Assembly: GCA_030147905.1 (NCBI GenBank)
Contig: JASBUM010000247.1
Coordinates: 1-5,384 of the forward strand
Length of the DNA: 5,384 bases
Direction: 5' to 3'
From: Acidimangrovimonas sp.
Lineage (GTDB): Bacteria > Pseudomonadota > Alphaproteobacteria > Rhodobacterales > Rhodobacteraceae
Below are positions 1 to 5,384 of the stretch, one piece after another (the stretch's first letter is position 1; the number at the start of each line of letters is the position of its first letter). The translations under genes and the position numbers were made by a program. The notes beneath the pieces were generated by a model, which saw only the letters and a list, made by a program, of their open reading frames with translations, was not told the origin of the DNA and ran no database searches.

Positions 1-2291
1 GACAGAAGCACGATCCTGAGCGGCAGGCGCCGCGGCCCGATCCGCGGATGTTCTTCGACGCCGAACAATTCCTGCAGCCGCAATTCGATTGTCGGGGTCT
101 CGGCGCCGTAGTCGATCGGCACCTGCCGCCCGAGCGGGGTGACGAAGGCTGCCGGCGCAAGCCGCTCGACCTCGCGCAGGCGGTCCCGGCCCAACCAGTG
201 GCGCAAGGGCTCGCCGGCGTCGAGCCGGGCCAGGTCGGCGGCGCTGCGGCAGCCGCCCAGATACGGTGTCAGCCATTCGTCGAGCCGCTCCATCAGGGCC
301 GCATCGGAGCAATCCGGACAATCGGCACCTTCGGCCCGCAGCAGCGCCACCCGCGCCTGAAGCCGGCGCATCGCGGGTGCTGGCGCCAGGGCGTCGAACC
401 CCAGCATCCGCACGCCCTCGGCTGCCGCCGCGGCAAGCGTGGCCGGCGGGGCGTCGCGCCACGTGCGGTCGTCCAGCACCAGCGCCCCCAGCCGTTCCTC
501 GCGGCGCGCGATCACCCGGCGGTCGCGCCGCGACCAGCGGCAGACCTCGTGCCAGGCGATCCCCGTGCCATGAACCGCACGCAGCGCGCTTTCGCCGATC
601 GGGATCGCCAGCCGGATGCGCGCCTCGCGCGGGTCGCCGTCGAGCGTGGTGGCGACGATCATCCGCGTGCCGGCCAGCGGATCGGAGGAGGCGAGGCAGG
701 CGCCCTTGCCCCCCGACAGAAGCCAGCGCGGCGCATCCCCCGCGCGGCGGAGCCCGATCCGGTCGGGATAGGCAAGTGCCGCCATCTCCGCCGGCGTCAG
801 GCCACGATCGGGTGGTGCCAGCCGCGCCAGCCGGCGCGCCTCGGCGCCGATGCGGGACAGCGCGCCCTGATCGGCCGGCCAGGGGTGGCGGTCGCGATAG
901 CGGCGGATGTCACTCAGGGCCTCGAGCCGGAGGGTCAGATCCGCCGGCGCCTCGCGCCCCAGCGGATCGCGATCCGACAGCAGCGCGGCCAGCGGCGCGG
1001 CCCCGGCCCCCGCCTCAAGCAGCATATGCCCCAGCCGCGGGTGAACCGGCAGCGCGGCCAGCGCGCGGCCATGGGCGGTGATCGCCCCCGCCCTGTCAAG
1101 CGCGCCGAGCCCTTGCAGAAGCGCCTGCGCGGCGGCATAGGCCCCCGGATTGGGCGGTGTCAGGAAGGCCAGGCCGGCCGGATCGCGCGCGCCCCAAAGC
1201 GCCAGTTCCAGCACCAGGCCGGCCAGGTCCGCGTTCTCGATCTCGGGTGGTGCGAAGGCGGGCATGGCACCCTCCTCGCCGCGGCTCCACAGCCGGTAGC
1301 AGACCCCGGCGGCCACCCGTCCGGCGCGGCCGCGTCGCTGGTCGGCCTCGGCCCGGCTGGCGCGTTCGGTGACCAGCCGCGCCATCCCCGAGCCGGGGTC
1401 GAACCGGGCCCTGCGCGCGCGGCCGGCATCGACCACGACGCGGATATCCTCGATCGTCAGCGAGGTTTCGGCGATCGCGGTCGCAAGGACGATCTTGCGC
1501 CCCGCCGCGGCCGGCGCGATCGCCGCGCGCTGGGCGGCGAAATCCATCGCGCCATAAAGGGGAAGCACGCGGCAGTCGTCCGGCAGCCGGCCCGCCAGCC
1601 GCGCCGCCGTCCGGCGGATCTCGGCCTCGCCGGGCAGGAACACCAGCACGCCGCCCTCGGTTTTCGCCACCGCCTCGATCACGCAATCGGTCACCTGCCG
1701 GAGCGGATCCTCCGCCGCCGCGGCCGGCCGGTCGAGCCAGCGCGTTTCCACCGCATGGGCGCGGCCCTGCGCGGTGACCACCGGCGCGTCCAGCATCTGC
1801 GCCACGGGGCCGGCATCGAGCGTCGCCGACATCACCACCAGCGCGAGGTCGGGGCGCAGCGCGGCGGCCGCCTCGGTCACCAGCGCAAGGCCGAGATCGG
1901 CATTGAGGGAACGTTCGTGAAATTCGTCGAAGATGACCGCGCCCACCCCGGTGAGCGCCGGGTCCGACTGGATCATCCGCGTCAGGATGCCCTCGGTGAC
2001 CACCTCGATCCGGGTGGTGGGCGATACCACCGTGTCGCCCCGGATGCGAAAGCCCACCCGTCCGCCCGGCTGTTCGCCCAGGGTCTGTGCCATCCGCTCG
2101 GCGGCGGTCCGCGCCGCCAGCCGACGGGGTTCGAGCATCAGGATACGGCCGGCCACGTGATCCATCAGCGCCAGTGGCACGCGCGTGGTCTTGCCCGCGC
2201 CGGGCGGGGCCTGCAGCACGCAGCGCCCGCGGGCGCGAAGCGCCTCGAGCAACGCCGGAAGCGCCTCGACGATCGGCAGTTCGATGTCCAT
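1..2291 (-). CDS. hrpB: ATP-dependent helicase HrpB, C-terminus cut by the window edge
   Basis: This is a DEAH/RHA-type superfamily 2 helicase of the HrpB family. Seen on the minus strand from the ATG at 2291: 763 codons plus two bases, open to the left edge. Motifs in order: Walker A PPGAGKTT (residues 29-36), motif Ib-like TEGILTRM (about 99-106), DEFH box (122-125) followed by ERSL, SATLD (155-159), VLVFLPG (about 215-221), ATAIAETSLTI (270-280) and QRRGRAGR (318-325). An HA2-like winged-helix/ratchet region follows at about 380-430. The long tail after that resembles the HrpB-specific C-terminal domain. Family members run to roughly 810-840 residues, so about 50-70 residues should lie outside the window. 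The protein is predicted to be cytoplasmic and NTP-hydrolysing. HrpB's precise substrate is poorly defined in the literature I know, and a role in RNA or ribosome processing is only inferred from the fold. It starts 7 nt after the DUF3108 gene stops, with only a weak GGCGG as ribosome binding site, so coupling to that gene is likely. Confidence 0.95.
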   Translation of the reverse strand, partial: MDIELPIVEALPALLEALRARGRCVLQAPPGAGKTTRVPLALMDHVAGRILMLEPRRLAARTAAERMAQTLGEQPGGRVGFRIRGDTVVSPTTRIEVVTEGILTRMIQSDPALTGVGAVIFDEFHERSLNADLGLALVTEAAAALRPDLALVVMSATLDAGPVAQMLDAPVVTAQGRAHAVETRWLDRPAAAAEDPLRQVTDCVIEAVAKTEGGVLVFLPGEAEIRRTAARLAGRLPDDCRVLPLYGAMDFAAQRAAIAPAAAGRKIVLATAIAETSLTIEDIRVVVDAGRARRARFDPGSGMARLVTERASRAEADQRRGRAGRVAAGVCYRLWSRGEEGAMPAFAPPEIENADLAGLVLELALWGARDPAGLAFLTPPNPGAYAAAQALLQGLGALDRAGAITAHGRALAALPVHPRLGHMLLEAGAGAAPLAALLSDRDPLGREAPADLTLRLEALSDIRRYRDRHPWPADQGALSRIGAEARRLARLAPPDRGLTPAEMAALAYPDRIGLRRAGDAPRWLLSGGKGACLASSDPLAGTRMIVATTLDGDPREARIRLAIPIGESALRAVHGTGIAWHEVCRWSRRDRRVIARREERLGALVLDDRTWRDAPPATLAAAAAEGVRMLGFDALAPAPAMRRLQARVALLRAEGADCPDCSDAALMERLDEWLTPYLGGCRSAADLARLDAGEPLRHWLGRDRLREVERLAPAAFVTPLGRQVPIDYGAETPTIELRLQELFGVEEHPRIGPRRLPLRIVLL

Positions 2292-2298
2292 CCGCCGG

Positions 2299-3063
2299 TT
2301 ATCGGCGTTTCAGGCTGGCTTTGCCATAGATGGAATCCATCTCCACGTCGGAGACCTGAACCTTGCCGTCGGCCAGCGGTTGCAACCGCATGGTGAAGGG
2401 AAAGGCGGGATGGGCCATGTCCTTGGCCGAATAGCCCGCGACGCGGCGATATTCGCCACCGCAGGTCATCTGGCTGCCATGGCTGTCGGCGGGCCACAGC
2501 GTAAGCCTTGCGCGCCGGGTCCCGTCATAGAGGTTGATCTCGGCCGAACAGGCGCCCGCCGCCGGCATCCGCTGCATGGTGGCATAGATCGCGCTGAGCG
2601 TGTCGAGGGTTCCGGCCTGCGTCGCGGGGGCCACGGCGAGCGGATCGGGCGGGCGCGGCGGGTTGCGCGTGATCGCGCCCGGCACGCCGTTGCGATAGCG
2701 CATCTCCTCATGGACCTTTTCGCGGCCACGGTCGACGTCGAGCTTGTAGACCTGCGGCACGAGCCGGCCCTTCAGGATACGTCCCTGAACCGTCGCGTGA
2801 TAGCTGACCGAACGGAAGATCTCGGCCAGGCCCGCGGTCGAGAAGCGGCCGTTGACGGCATAGTAATCCTTCGTCCGGACCCCCGCGAAGACCAGAATGC
2901 CCACGCGGAAGCCGCGGACGTAGAAATCGAACACCCCTTCGTCCCGGATCGCCTTCTGTGCCGCCGTCTTCTGTGCCGCCGCCTTCTGTGCCGCCGTCGC
3001 CGCACCCGCGGGCAGCAGCGTGGCGATCATGATCGCGGCAAGGATGTGGCGCCTGTTGTTCAT
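2299..3063 (-). CDS. Secreted DUF3108-family protein
   Basis: Predicted protein of 254 residues with an N-terminal signal peptide. It has MNNRR, then a hydrophobic stretch (about residues 7-20) and an AATA/AQ cleavage site after residue 24, so the mature protein should be periplasmic or otherwise envelope-located. Directly after the cleavage site come three AAQK-type five-residue repeats (about residues 24-38). The body begins with DFYVRGFRVGILVFAG (46-61), which resembles the opening strands of DUF3108 proteins, where an aromatic residue and 'G.xVG' are typical. There are two cysteines (C172 and C201) that could form a disulfide. I chose the ATG at 3063 because it starts right at the signal peptide. 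An in-frame ATG at 3096 would put 11 charged residues before it and has no visible ribosome binding site. The function is unknown. The assignment to DUF3108 is from memory of the family pattern. It is the first gene of a likely two-gene operon with hrpB, 7 nt downstream. Confidence 0.82.
   Translation of the reverse strand: MNNRRHILAAIMIATLLPAGAATAAQKAAAQKTAAQKAIRDEGVFDFYVRGFRVGILVFAGVRTKDYYAVNGRFSTAGLAEIFRSVSYHATVQGRILKGRLVPQVYKLDVDRGREKVHEEMRYRNGVPGAITRNPPRPPDPLAVAPATQAGTLDTLSAIYATMQRMPAAGACSAEINLYDGTRRARLTLWPADSHGSQMTCGGEYRRVAGYSAKDMAHPAFPFTMRLQPLADGKVQVSDVEMDSIYGKASLKRR
2951..2995 (-). repeat. Three 15-bp tandem units encoding AAQK-type repeats
   Basis: Read on the plus strand, GCCTTCTGTGCCGCC occurs at 2951-2965 and 2981-2995, and GTCTTCTGTGCCGCC at 2966-2980, so the units differ by one base. 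The unit is a multiple of three and encodes about three copies of AAQK(A/T) just after the signal peptide of the DUF3108 protein. Gain or loss of a unit would keep the frame, so the copy number may vary between strains. Confidence 0.9.
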
Positions 3064-3141
3064 GGCAATACCCGGGTCTCTGTCCGGGCTGGACATACAC
3101 GCAGCGGGCGGCGCAAGAAACCCCCGGCCGGGCGGGCGGGG

Positions 3142-3147
3142 TTGACA
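3142..3147 (+). promoter_or_regulatory. Candidate -35 box for meaB
   Basis: A perfect TTGACA lies 58 nt before the meaB start in the divergent region between the DUF3108 gene and meaB. With a 17-bp spacer the -10 position would be GTCAGT (3165-3170), which is a poor match. CATATG at 3174-3179 is too far away. The -35 box is therefore suggestive only. I found no clear promoter for the leftward DUF3108-hrpB operon. TTTCTT, 17 bp, then TATGTC upstream of it on the minus strand is the best, weak, candidate. Confidence 0.35.
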
Positions 3148-3195
3148 ATCCCGTCACTCCGCCCGTCAGTCGGCATATGACCGCGCATCGACGGC

Positions 3196-3199
3196 GGAG
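3196..3199 (+). promoter_or_regulatory. Ribosome binding site that supports the GTG start of meaB
   Basis: GGAG lies 6 nt before the GTG at 3206. This supports the GTG as the start and fits the N-terminus expected for the family. Confidence 0.7.
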
Positions 3200-3205
3200 A
3201 ATCGG

Positions 3206-4258
3206 GTGAAGGGAACGCAGGAGACAGAGGCACTTGCCGCCGCGATCCGGGCCGGGGACCGGCGCGTGCTGGCGCGGACGATCACGCTGGTGGAAAGTGC
3301 GCGCGCCGATCACCGGGCGCGGGCGGTCGCGCTGCTTGATCGCCTGGCGCAGGATGCCGCAGGGACGCTGCATGACGGCGGGGCGCTGCGCATCGGCCTG
3401 TCGGGCGCGCCGGGCGTCGGCAAGTCCACCTTCATCGAAAGCTTCGGTCTGATGCTGACGGGGCGGCGGCTGCGGGTGGCGGTGCTGGCGGTCGATCCCT
3501 CCTCGGGGCGGTCCGGGGGCTCGATCCTGGGCGACAAGACCCGGATGGAACGGCTTTCGCGCGATCCGCACGCCTTCATACGGCCGTCGCCCAGCCAGGC
3601 CGCGCTGGGCGGGGTGGCGCGGCGCACCCGCGAGGCTGCGGCTCTGTGCGAGGCGGCGGGCTACGACGTGATCGTGATCGAGACCGTGGGCGTCGGGCAA
3701 TCCGAGGTCGCGGTCGCCGAGATGAGCGACATCTTCGTGCTGCTGCTCGCGCCCGGCGGCGGCGACGAGTTGCAGGGCGTCAAGCGCGGGATCATGGAAA
3801 TGGCCGATCTCGTGGTCGTCAACAAGGCCGACGGCGCCCTGCGTGAGGCGGCTGCGCGCACCCGCGCCGATTACGCGGGCGCATTGCGGCTGCTGCGTCG
3901 GCGCCCGCAGGATCCGTCCGGCTTTCCCCTCGCGCTGGAGGTCTCGGCCGCGGAGGGCACGGGCCTGGAGCCACTTTGGGAGCGGATCGACAGCCTTGCC
4001 CGCTGGCGCCGGGAGGAGGGGCATTTCGCGGCGCGCCGGCGGGCGCAGGCACAGGCGTGGTTTGGCGAGGCGGTGCGCCAGGGGCTGTTGGCGCGGCTTG
4101 CCGAAGACCCGGCGATGGATGCCCGGATGAAGGAACTCGGCGCCGCGGTCGCGGCGGGCCACACGGCCCCCGCCGCCGCGGCCGAGCGCCTGTTGGCCGC
4201 GCTTGACGCAAGTCGGGCGCCGCACGGGTCGGGCGAGCCCGACGGCCGCGGGGATTGA
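3206..4258 (+). CDS. meaB: MeaB-type GTPase, chaperone of B12-dependent acyl-CoA mutase (ArgK/MeaB family)
   Basis: Predicted 350-residue P-loop GTPase of the SIMIBI class. Known members bind methylmalonyl-CoA mutase, gate loading of adenosylcobalamin and help rescue damaged cofactor. Seen motifs: Walker A GAPGVGKST (67-75), AVDPSSGRSGGSILGDKTRM (95-114), the conserved block VIVIETVGVGQSEVAV (155-170), LAPGGGDELQGVKRGIMEMAD (181-201) and the guanine-specificity motif NKAD (206-209), then a SAAEGTGL G5-like region. The C-terminal part, beyond about 240, is helical and alanine- and arginine-rich, as in the dimerisation arm of the family, and ends in a hydrophilic SRAPHGSGEPDGRGD tail that may be lineage-specific. 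Length is slightly above the usual 320-335. It starts with GTG behind a good GGAG. No mutase, epimerase or propionyl-CoA carboxylase gene is in the window, so whether it serves methylmalonyl-CoA mutase or ethylmalonyl-CoA mutase cannot be told. It is transcribed divergently from the DUF3108-hrpB pair. Older annotations call this family ArgK (arginine/ornithine transport kinase); I think that name is misleading. Confidence 0.96.
   Translation: MKGTQETEALAAAIRAGDRRVLARTITLVESARADHRARAVALLDRLAQDAAGTLHDGGALRIGLSGAPGVGKSTFIESFGLMLTGRRLRVAVLAVDPSSGRSGGSILGDKTRMERLSRDPHAFIRPSPSQAALGGVARRTREAAALCEAAGYDVIVIETVGVGQSEVAVAEMSDIFVLLLAPGGGDELQGVKRGIMEMADLVVVNKADGALREAAARTRADYAGALRLLRRRPQDPSGFPLALEVSAAEGTGLEPLWERIDSLARWRREEGHFAARRRAQAQAWFGEAVRQGLLARLAEDPAMDARMKELGAAVAAGHTAPAAAAERLLAALDASRAPHGSGEPDGRGD
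4228..4243 (+). repeat. Hairpin-forming inverted repeat at the 3' end of meaB
   Basis: GTCGGGC at 4228-4234 and GCCCGAC at 4237-4243 are perfect reverse complements separated by GA, giving a stem of about six pairs with a CGAG tetraloop. It lies inside the last codons of meaB, 12 nt before the stop codon, in the part encoding the hydrophilic tail. No T-tract follows, so it is not a classical terminator, though a 3' stabilising role is possible. Confidence 0.5.
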
Positions 4259-4361
4259 GGCGGGGGCCACTCGGCCCGGCAGCCCGGCACCCCGTCCGGA
4301 TGGCTCCGTCGCCCGCAGGGGGGCGGGGCGGCCGCCGGCGCGCTTTGCGGGCCGCAGCCGC

Positions 4362-4390
4362 TTGACCTCGCCGGCGAAACCCCCTAAACG
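4362..4390 (+). promoter_or_regulatory. Predicted sigma-70 promoter of rpmB
   Basis: TTGACC at 4362-4367 and TAAACG at 4385-4390 are separated by exactly 17 bp. A start site near 4397 would give a leader of about 65 nt before the rpmB ATG. The -35 match is strong and the -10 match is moderate, which is common in GC-rich alphaproteobacteria. The rest of 4259-4361 is GC-rich and I see no gene in it. Confidence 0.65.
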
Positions 4391-4449
4391 GCGCGGATAG
4401 GTTTTCTGGGCCCCCCGGCGGGCGGTGCCCTCGCACCCATTAGGATATG

Positions 4450-4454
4450 AAGGA
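4450..4454 (+). promoter_or_regulatory. Ribosome binding site of rpmB
   Basis: AAGGA ends 8 nt before the ATG at 4463. An upstream ATG at 4447 is out of frame with rpmB and overlaps this site. The L28 N-terminus fixes 4463 as the start. Confidence 0.8.
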
Positions 4455-4462
4455 ACACGACC

Positions 4463-4750
4463 ATGTCGCGCGTTTGCGAGCTGAGCGGCAAGAGCCCGAT
4501 GACCGGCAACAACGTCAGCCACGCCAATAACAAGACCCGGCGTCGCTTCCTGCCGAATCTCAACGAGGTCACGCTGATTTCCGAAACCCTCGGCCGTTCC
4601 TACCGGCTGCGCGTGTCGGCGTCGGCGCTGCGCACCGTGGACCACCGTGGCGGGCTTGATGCGTTCTTGCTCAAGGCGCGCGATGCCGAGCTGTCGGACA
4701 AGGCGCTGAAGATCAAGAAAGAGATCGCCAAGGCCCAGGCCGCGGCCTGA
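4463..4750 (+). CDS. rpmB: 50S ribosomal protein L28
   Basis: Predicted 95-residue basic protein. The N-terminus [20 protein letters not shown] and the following [17 protein letters not shown] match the L28 family closely (E. coli begins MSRVCQVTGKRPVTGNN and also has RRFLPNL). [21 protein letters not shown] fits the L28 middle region. The C-terminal [17 protein letters not shown] extension makes it longer than the 78-residue E. coli protein and is typical of alphaproteobacterial L28. It has one cysteine and lacks the zinc-ribbon CxxC pairs seen in the C+ form of the protein. It appears to be a single-gene unit with its own promoter (4362-4390) and terminator (4823-4850). rpmG (L33), often next to rpmB in other bacteria, is not here. 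Confidence 0.98.
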   Translation: MSRVCELSGKSPMTGNNVSHANNKTRRRFLPNLNEVTLISETLGRSYRLRVSASALRTVDHRGGLDAFLLKARDAELSDKALKIKKEIAKAQAAA

Positions 4751-4822
4751 TCGGCGCGGGCTGGCCGTTAGCAGCCCCGCTGCAGGCCGGACCGGGCACG
4801 GGAACCGCCCATCAGTGCAATG

Positions 4823-4850
4823 ACCCCGCCGCGCAACCGGCGGGGTTTTT
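4823..4850 (+). terminator. Intrinsic terminator after rpmB
   Basis: ACCCCGCCG (4823-4831) pairs perfectly with CGGCGGGGT (4838-4846) around the 6-nt loop CGCAAC, and a run of five T follows (4846-4850). It lies 72 nt after the rpmB stop. On the minus strand there is no T-run after the stem, so it should work only for rightward transcripts. A smaller imperfect hairpin (GGCC...GGCC, 4763-4788, enclosing GCAGC/GCTGC) lies in the spacer. Confidence 0.88.
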
Positions 4851-4890
4851 CGTTGGCTGGATCCGGTGTCCGCATCGCGCGCCCGCACTG

Positions 4891-4934
4891 CCCGCCCCGC
4901 CTGCACCGCGCCCCGCCCCGCCCCGCCTGCACCG
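4891..4934. repeat. Direct 18-bp repeat, 26-bp period
   Basis: CCCGCCCCGCCTGCACCG occurs at 4891-4908 and again at 4917-4934. The 8-bp gap CGCCCCGC is of the same C-rich type, so slippage in a low-complexity tract is a simple explanation. Confidence 0.85.
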
Positions 4935-5070
4935 TCTGCAGCGCGGGGTGCGAATGGCACGGCCAGACGCCGGCCGGCGCCCGGGGCAGCCGGATAGCAT
5001 CGATGTTTCCATCACGTGGCGACCGGCGGTGGCGGTTTTCGGGTGGGAATGGTGCGGGGCGGGGCGGGGC
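4910..5070. repeat. 17-bp inverted repeat of C4G / G4C tracts
   Basis: GCCCCGCCCCGCCCCGC at 4910-4926 and its reverse complement GCGGGGCGGGGCGGGGC at 5054-5070 flank about 127 bp. Each arm is itself a run of three four-base tracts. The right arm on the plus strand, with nearby GGGTGGG (5041-5047), is a possible G-quadruplex, and the left arm is the same on the minus strand. The match could also arise from low complexity alone. Confidence 0.8.
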
Positions 5071-5139
5071 CGATCGCGGCGCCGGCTGCGCCACCCACGA
5101 AGCCATCGCCAACGCCGCGGCGAGGGGCTGCGCGGCGCG

Positions 5140-5171
5140 ACCCTGTCCTGCATGAACCCTGTCCTGCATGA
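5140..5171. repeat. Perfect 16-bp tandem duplication
   Basis: ACCCTGTCCTGCATGA occurs at 5140-5155 and directly again at 5156-5171 with no mismatch and no gap. The unit includes TGCA and is less GC-rich than the surroundings. It lies about 125 bp downstream of the HMA gene stop on the leftward transcript. It may be a binding-site pair or a recent slippage duplication. No family of operators I know matches it clearly. Confidence 0.95.
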
Positions 5172-5249
5172 AATGCTGGCGGCCGCCGGAACTGCGCGGG
5201 CGCGGCGGATCTGTGGCCGCAGGCACGCGACCGGCCCCCTGGAATGGAG

Positions 5250-5279
5250 ACCGGCGCCGGTGGGGGCACCGGCGCCGGT
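5250..5279 (-). repeat. Two 12-bp self-palindromes, likely 3' hairpin of the HMA gene
   Basis: ACCGGCGCCGGT at 5250-5261 and at 5268-5279 are identical, each is its own reverse complement, and the spacer is GGGGGC. The pair can form a 12-bp stem with a 6-nt loop. It lies 16 nt beyond the HMA gene stop on the minus strand, where a terminator would sit, but no T-run follows, so it would be an atypical terminator or an RNA-stabilising hairpin. Confidence 0.6.
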
Positions 5280-5295
5280 ACGGGCCTTGAGGCGA

Positions 5296-5384
5296 TTAAA
5301 GCGGGGTTGCCTCGTAGCCCGCCCCCGACAGCGCTGCAATCAGCGCCTCGGCCGGAGCCGCGCTTTGCACAGCCACGGTGTGCT
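5296..5384 (-). CDS. C-terminal fragment of a heavy-metal-associated (HMA, CopZ-like) protein
   Basis: The last 29 codons of a minus-strand gene are present, from the right edge to TAA at 5296-5298. The peptide reads HTVAVQSAAPAEALIAAL, then SGAGYEATPL. The pattern 'beta strand V.V, about ten residues, helix A.L..AL..AGYEA, end' is that of the last strand and helix of the 65-70 residue HMA ferredoxin-like domain found in copper chaperones (CopZ) and at the N-terminus of P-type ATPases. Because it ends right after AGYEATPL, a free-standing chaperone is more likely than a transporter. The metal-binding MxCxxC motif would lie upstream, outside the window, so metal specificity cannot be seen. Confidence 0.72.
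   Translation of the reverse strand, partial: HTVAVQSAAPAEALIAALSGAGYEATPL

Larger units (their letters stand above)
4851..5295. other. Convergent noncoding spacer with repeats
   Basis: This stretch separates rpmB (rightward) from the HMA gene (leftward). Open frames here (for example one at 4820-5155 plus, and ones at 4768-5339 minus) are rich in Ala, Arg, Pro and Gly, show no recognisable family, and cover the repeats and the terminator, so I do not call a gene. What is visible: a direct 18-bp repeat at 4891-4908 and 4917-4934, an inverted pair of G/C tracts, a 16-bp tandem duplication, and paired self-palindromes. Each is listed separately or under findings. Confidence 0.6.

Noticed and set aside
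48..2396. Plus-strand open frame of 782 codons
   Set aside because: It is antisense to hrpB across nearly its whole length. Its Arg-, Gly-, Pro- and Ala-rich translation shows no family, while the opposite strand carries every helicase motif. High GC content makes such stop-free antisense frames common.
2165..2497. Minus-strand frame of 110 codons across the DUF3108/hrpB junction
   Set aside because: It is out of frame with both genes, which explain this DNA fully. There is no sign of a third overlapping gene.
4228..4243. meaB 3' hairpin as a rho-independent terminator
   Set aside because: The stem is short, it lies inside the coding region and no T-tract follows, so I list it only as an inverted repeat.
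4259..4462. Possible regulatory RNA or riboswitch before rpmB
   Set aside because: The leader from the predicted start is only about 65 nt, and I see no known riboswitch core, including no B12-box to link it with meaB.
2708..4960. Minus-strand open frame of 750 codons
   Set aside because: It runs antisense through meaB, rpmB and the rpmB promoter and terminator, and overlaps the DUF3108 gene in another frame. Its translation is low-complexity and has no recognisable domain.
4820..5155. Plus-strand frame of 111 codons with several cysteines (CTVCSAGC)
   Set aside because: It begins inside the rpmB terminator and its cysteines come from repeated GC-rich tracts. There is no ribosome binding site and no metal-site pattern of a known family.
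4768..5339. Several minus-strand frames of 85-175 codons in the convergent spacer
   Set aside because: They overlap one another in different frames, span the repeats and have Arg/Pro/Ala-rich translations with no family signal.

Overview
The window comes from a very GC-rich (my estimate is about 70% or more) alphaproteobacterial chromosome, most likely from the Rhodobacter/Paracoccus group (Rhodobacterales). This is a judgement from the protein sequences: a long L28 of the alphaproteobacterial kind, MeaB, HrpB and a DUF3108 envelope protein. It is not the result of a search. Nearly all the sequence is ordinary chromosomal housekeeping DNA. I see no integrase, transposase, CRISPR array, tRNA or rRNA.

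Layout, left to right. Positions 1-2291, minus strand: hrpB, a DEAH-family ATP-dependent helicase whose C-terminus runs off the left edge. Positions 2299-3063, minus strand: a secreted DUF3108-family protein that ends 7 nt before hrpB starts, so the two look like one operon transcribed leftwards. Positions 3064-3205: a short divergent intergenic region. Positions 3206-4258, plus strand: meaB, the G-protein chaperone of the B12-dependent acyl-CoA mutases. Positions 4259-4462: a noncoding stretch carrying a good sigma-70-type promoter for the next gene. Positions 4463-4750, plus strand: rpmB (ribosomal protein L28), followed by a clear intrinsic terminator at 4823-4850. Positions 4851-5295: about 445 bp with no convincing gene but with several repeats. 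Positions 5296-5384, minus strand: the last 29 codons of what looks like a small heavy-metal-associated (HMA, CopZ-like) protein that enters from the right edge.

The genes do not form one pathway. meaB serves propionate and methylmalonyl-CoA (and possibly ethylmalonyl-CoA) metabolism, but no mutase gene lies in the window. rpmB is translation machinery with its own promoter and terminator. The DUF3108 and hrpB genes are a compact pair of uncertain joint function. The HMA fragment suggests a metal (copper) handling locus to the right.

I found no convincing new biological system. The parts least explained are the repeat-bearing convergent spacer between rpmB and the HMA gene (a 17-bp inverted repeat of G/C tracts, a perfect 16-bp tandem duplication, and a pair of 12-bp self-palindromes) and an in-frame triple AAQK-type repeat just after the signal peptide of the DUF3108 protein. 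Several very long open frames antisense to hrpB and meaB are composition artefacts.
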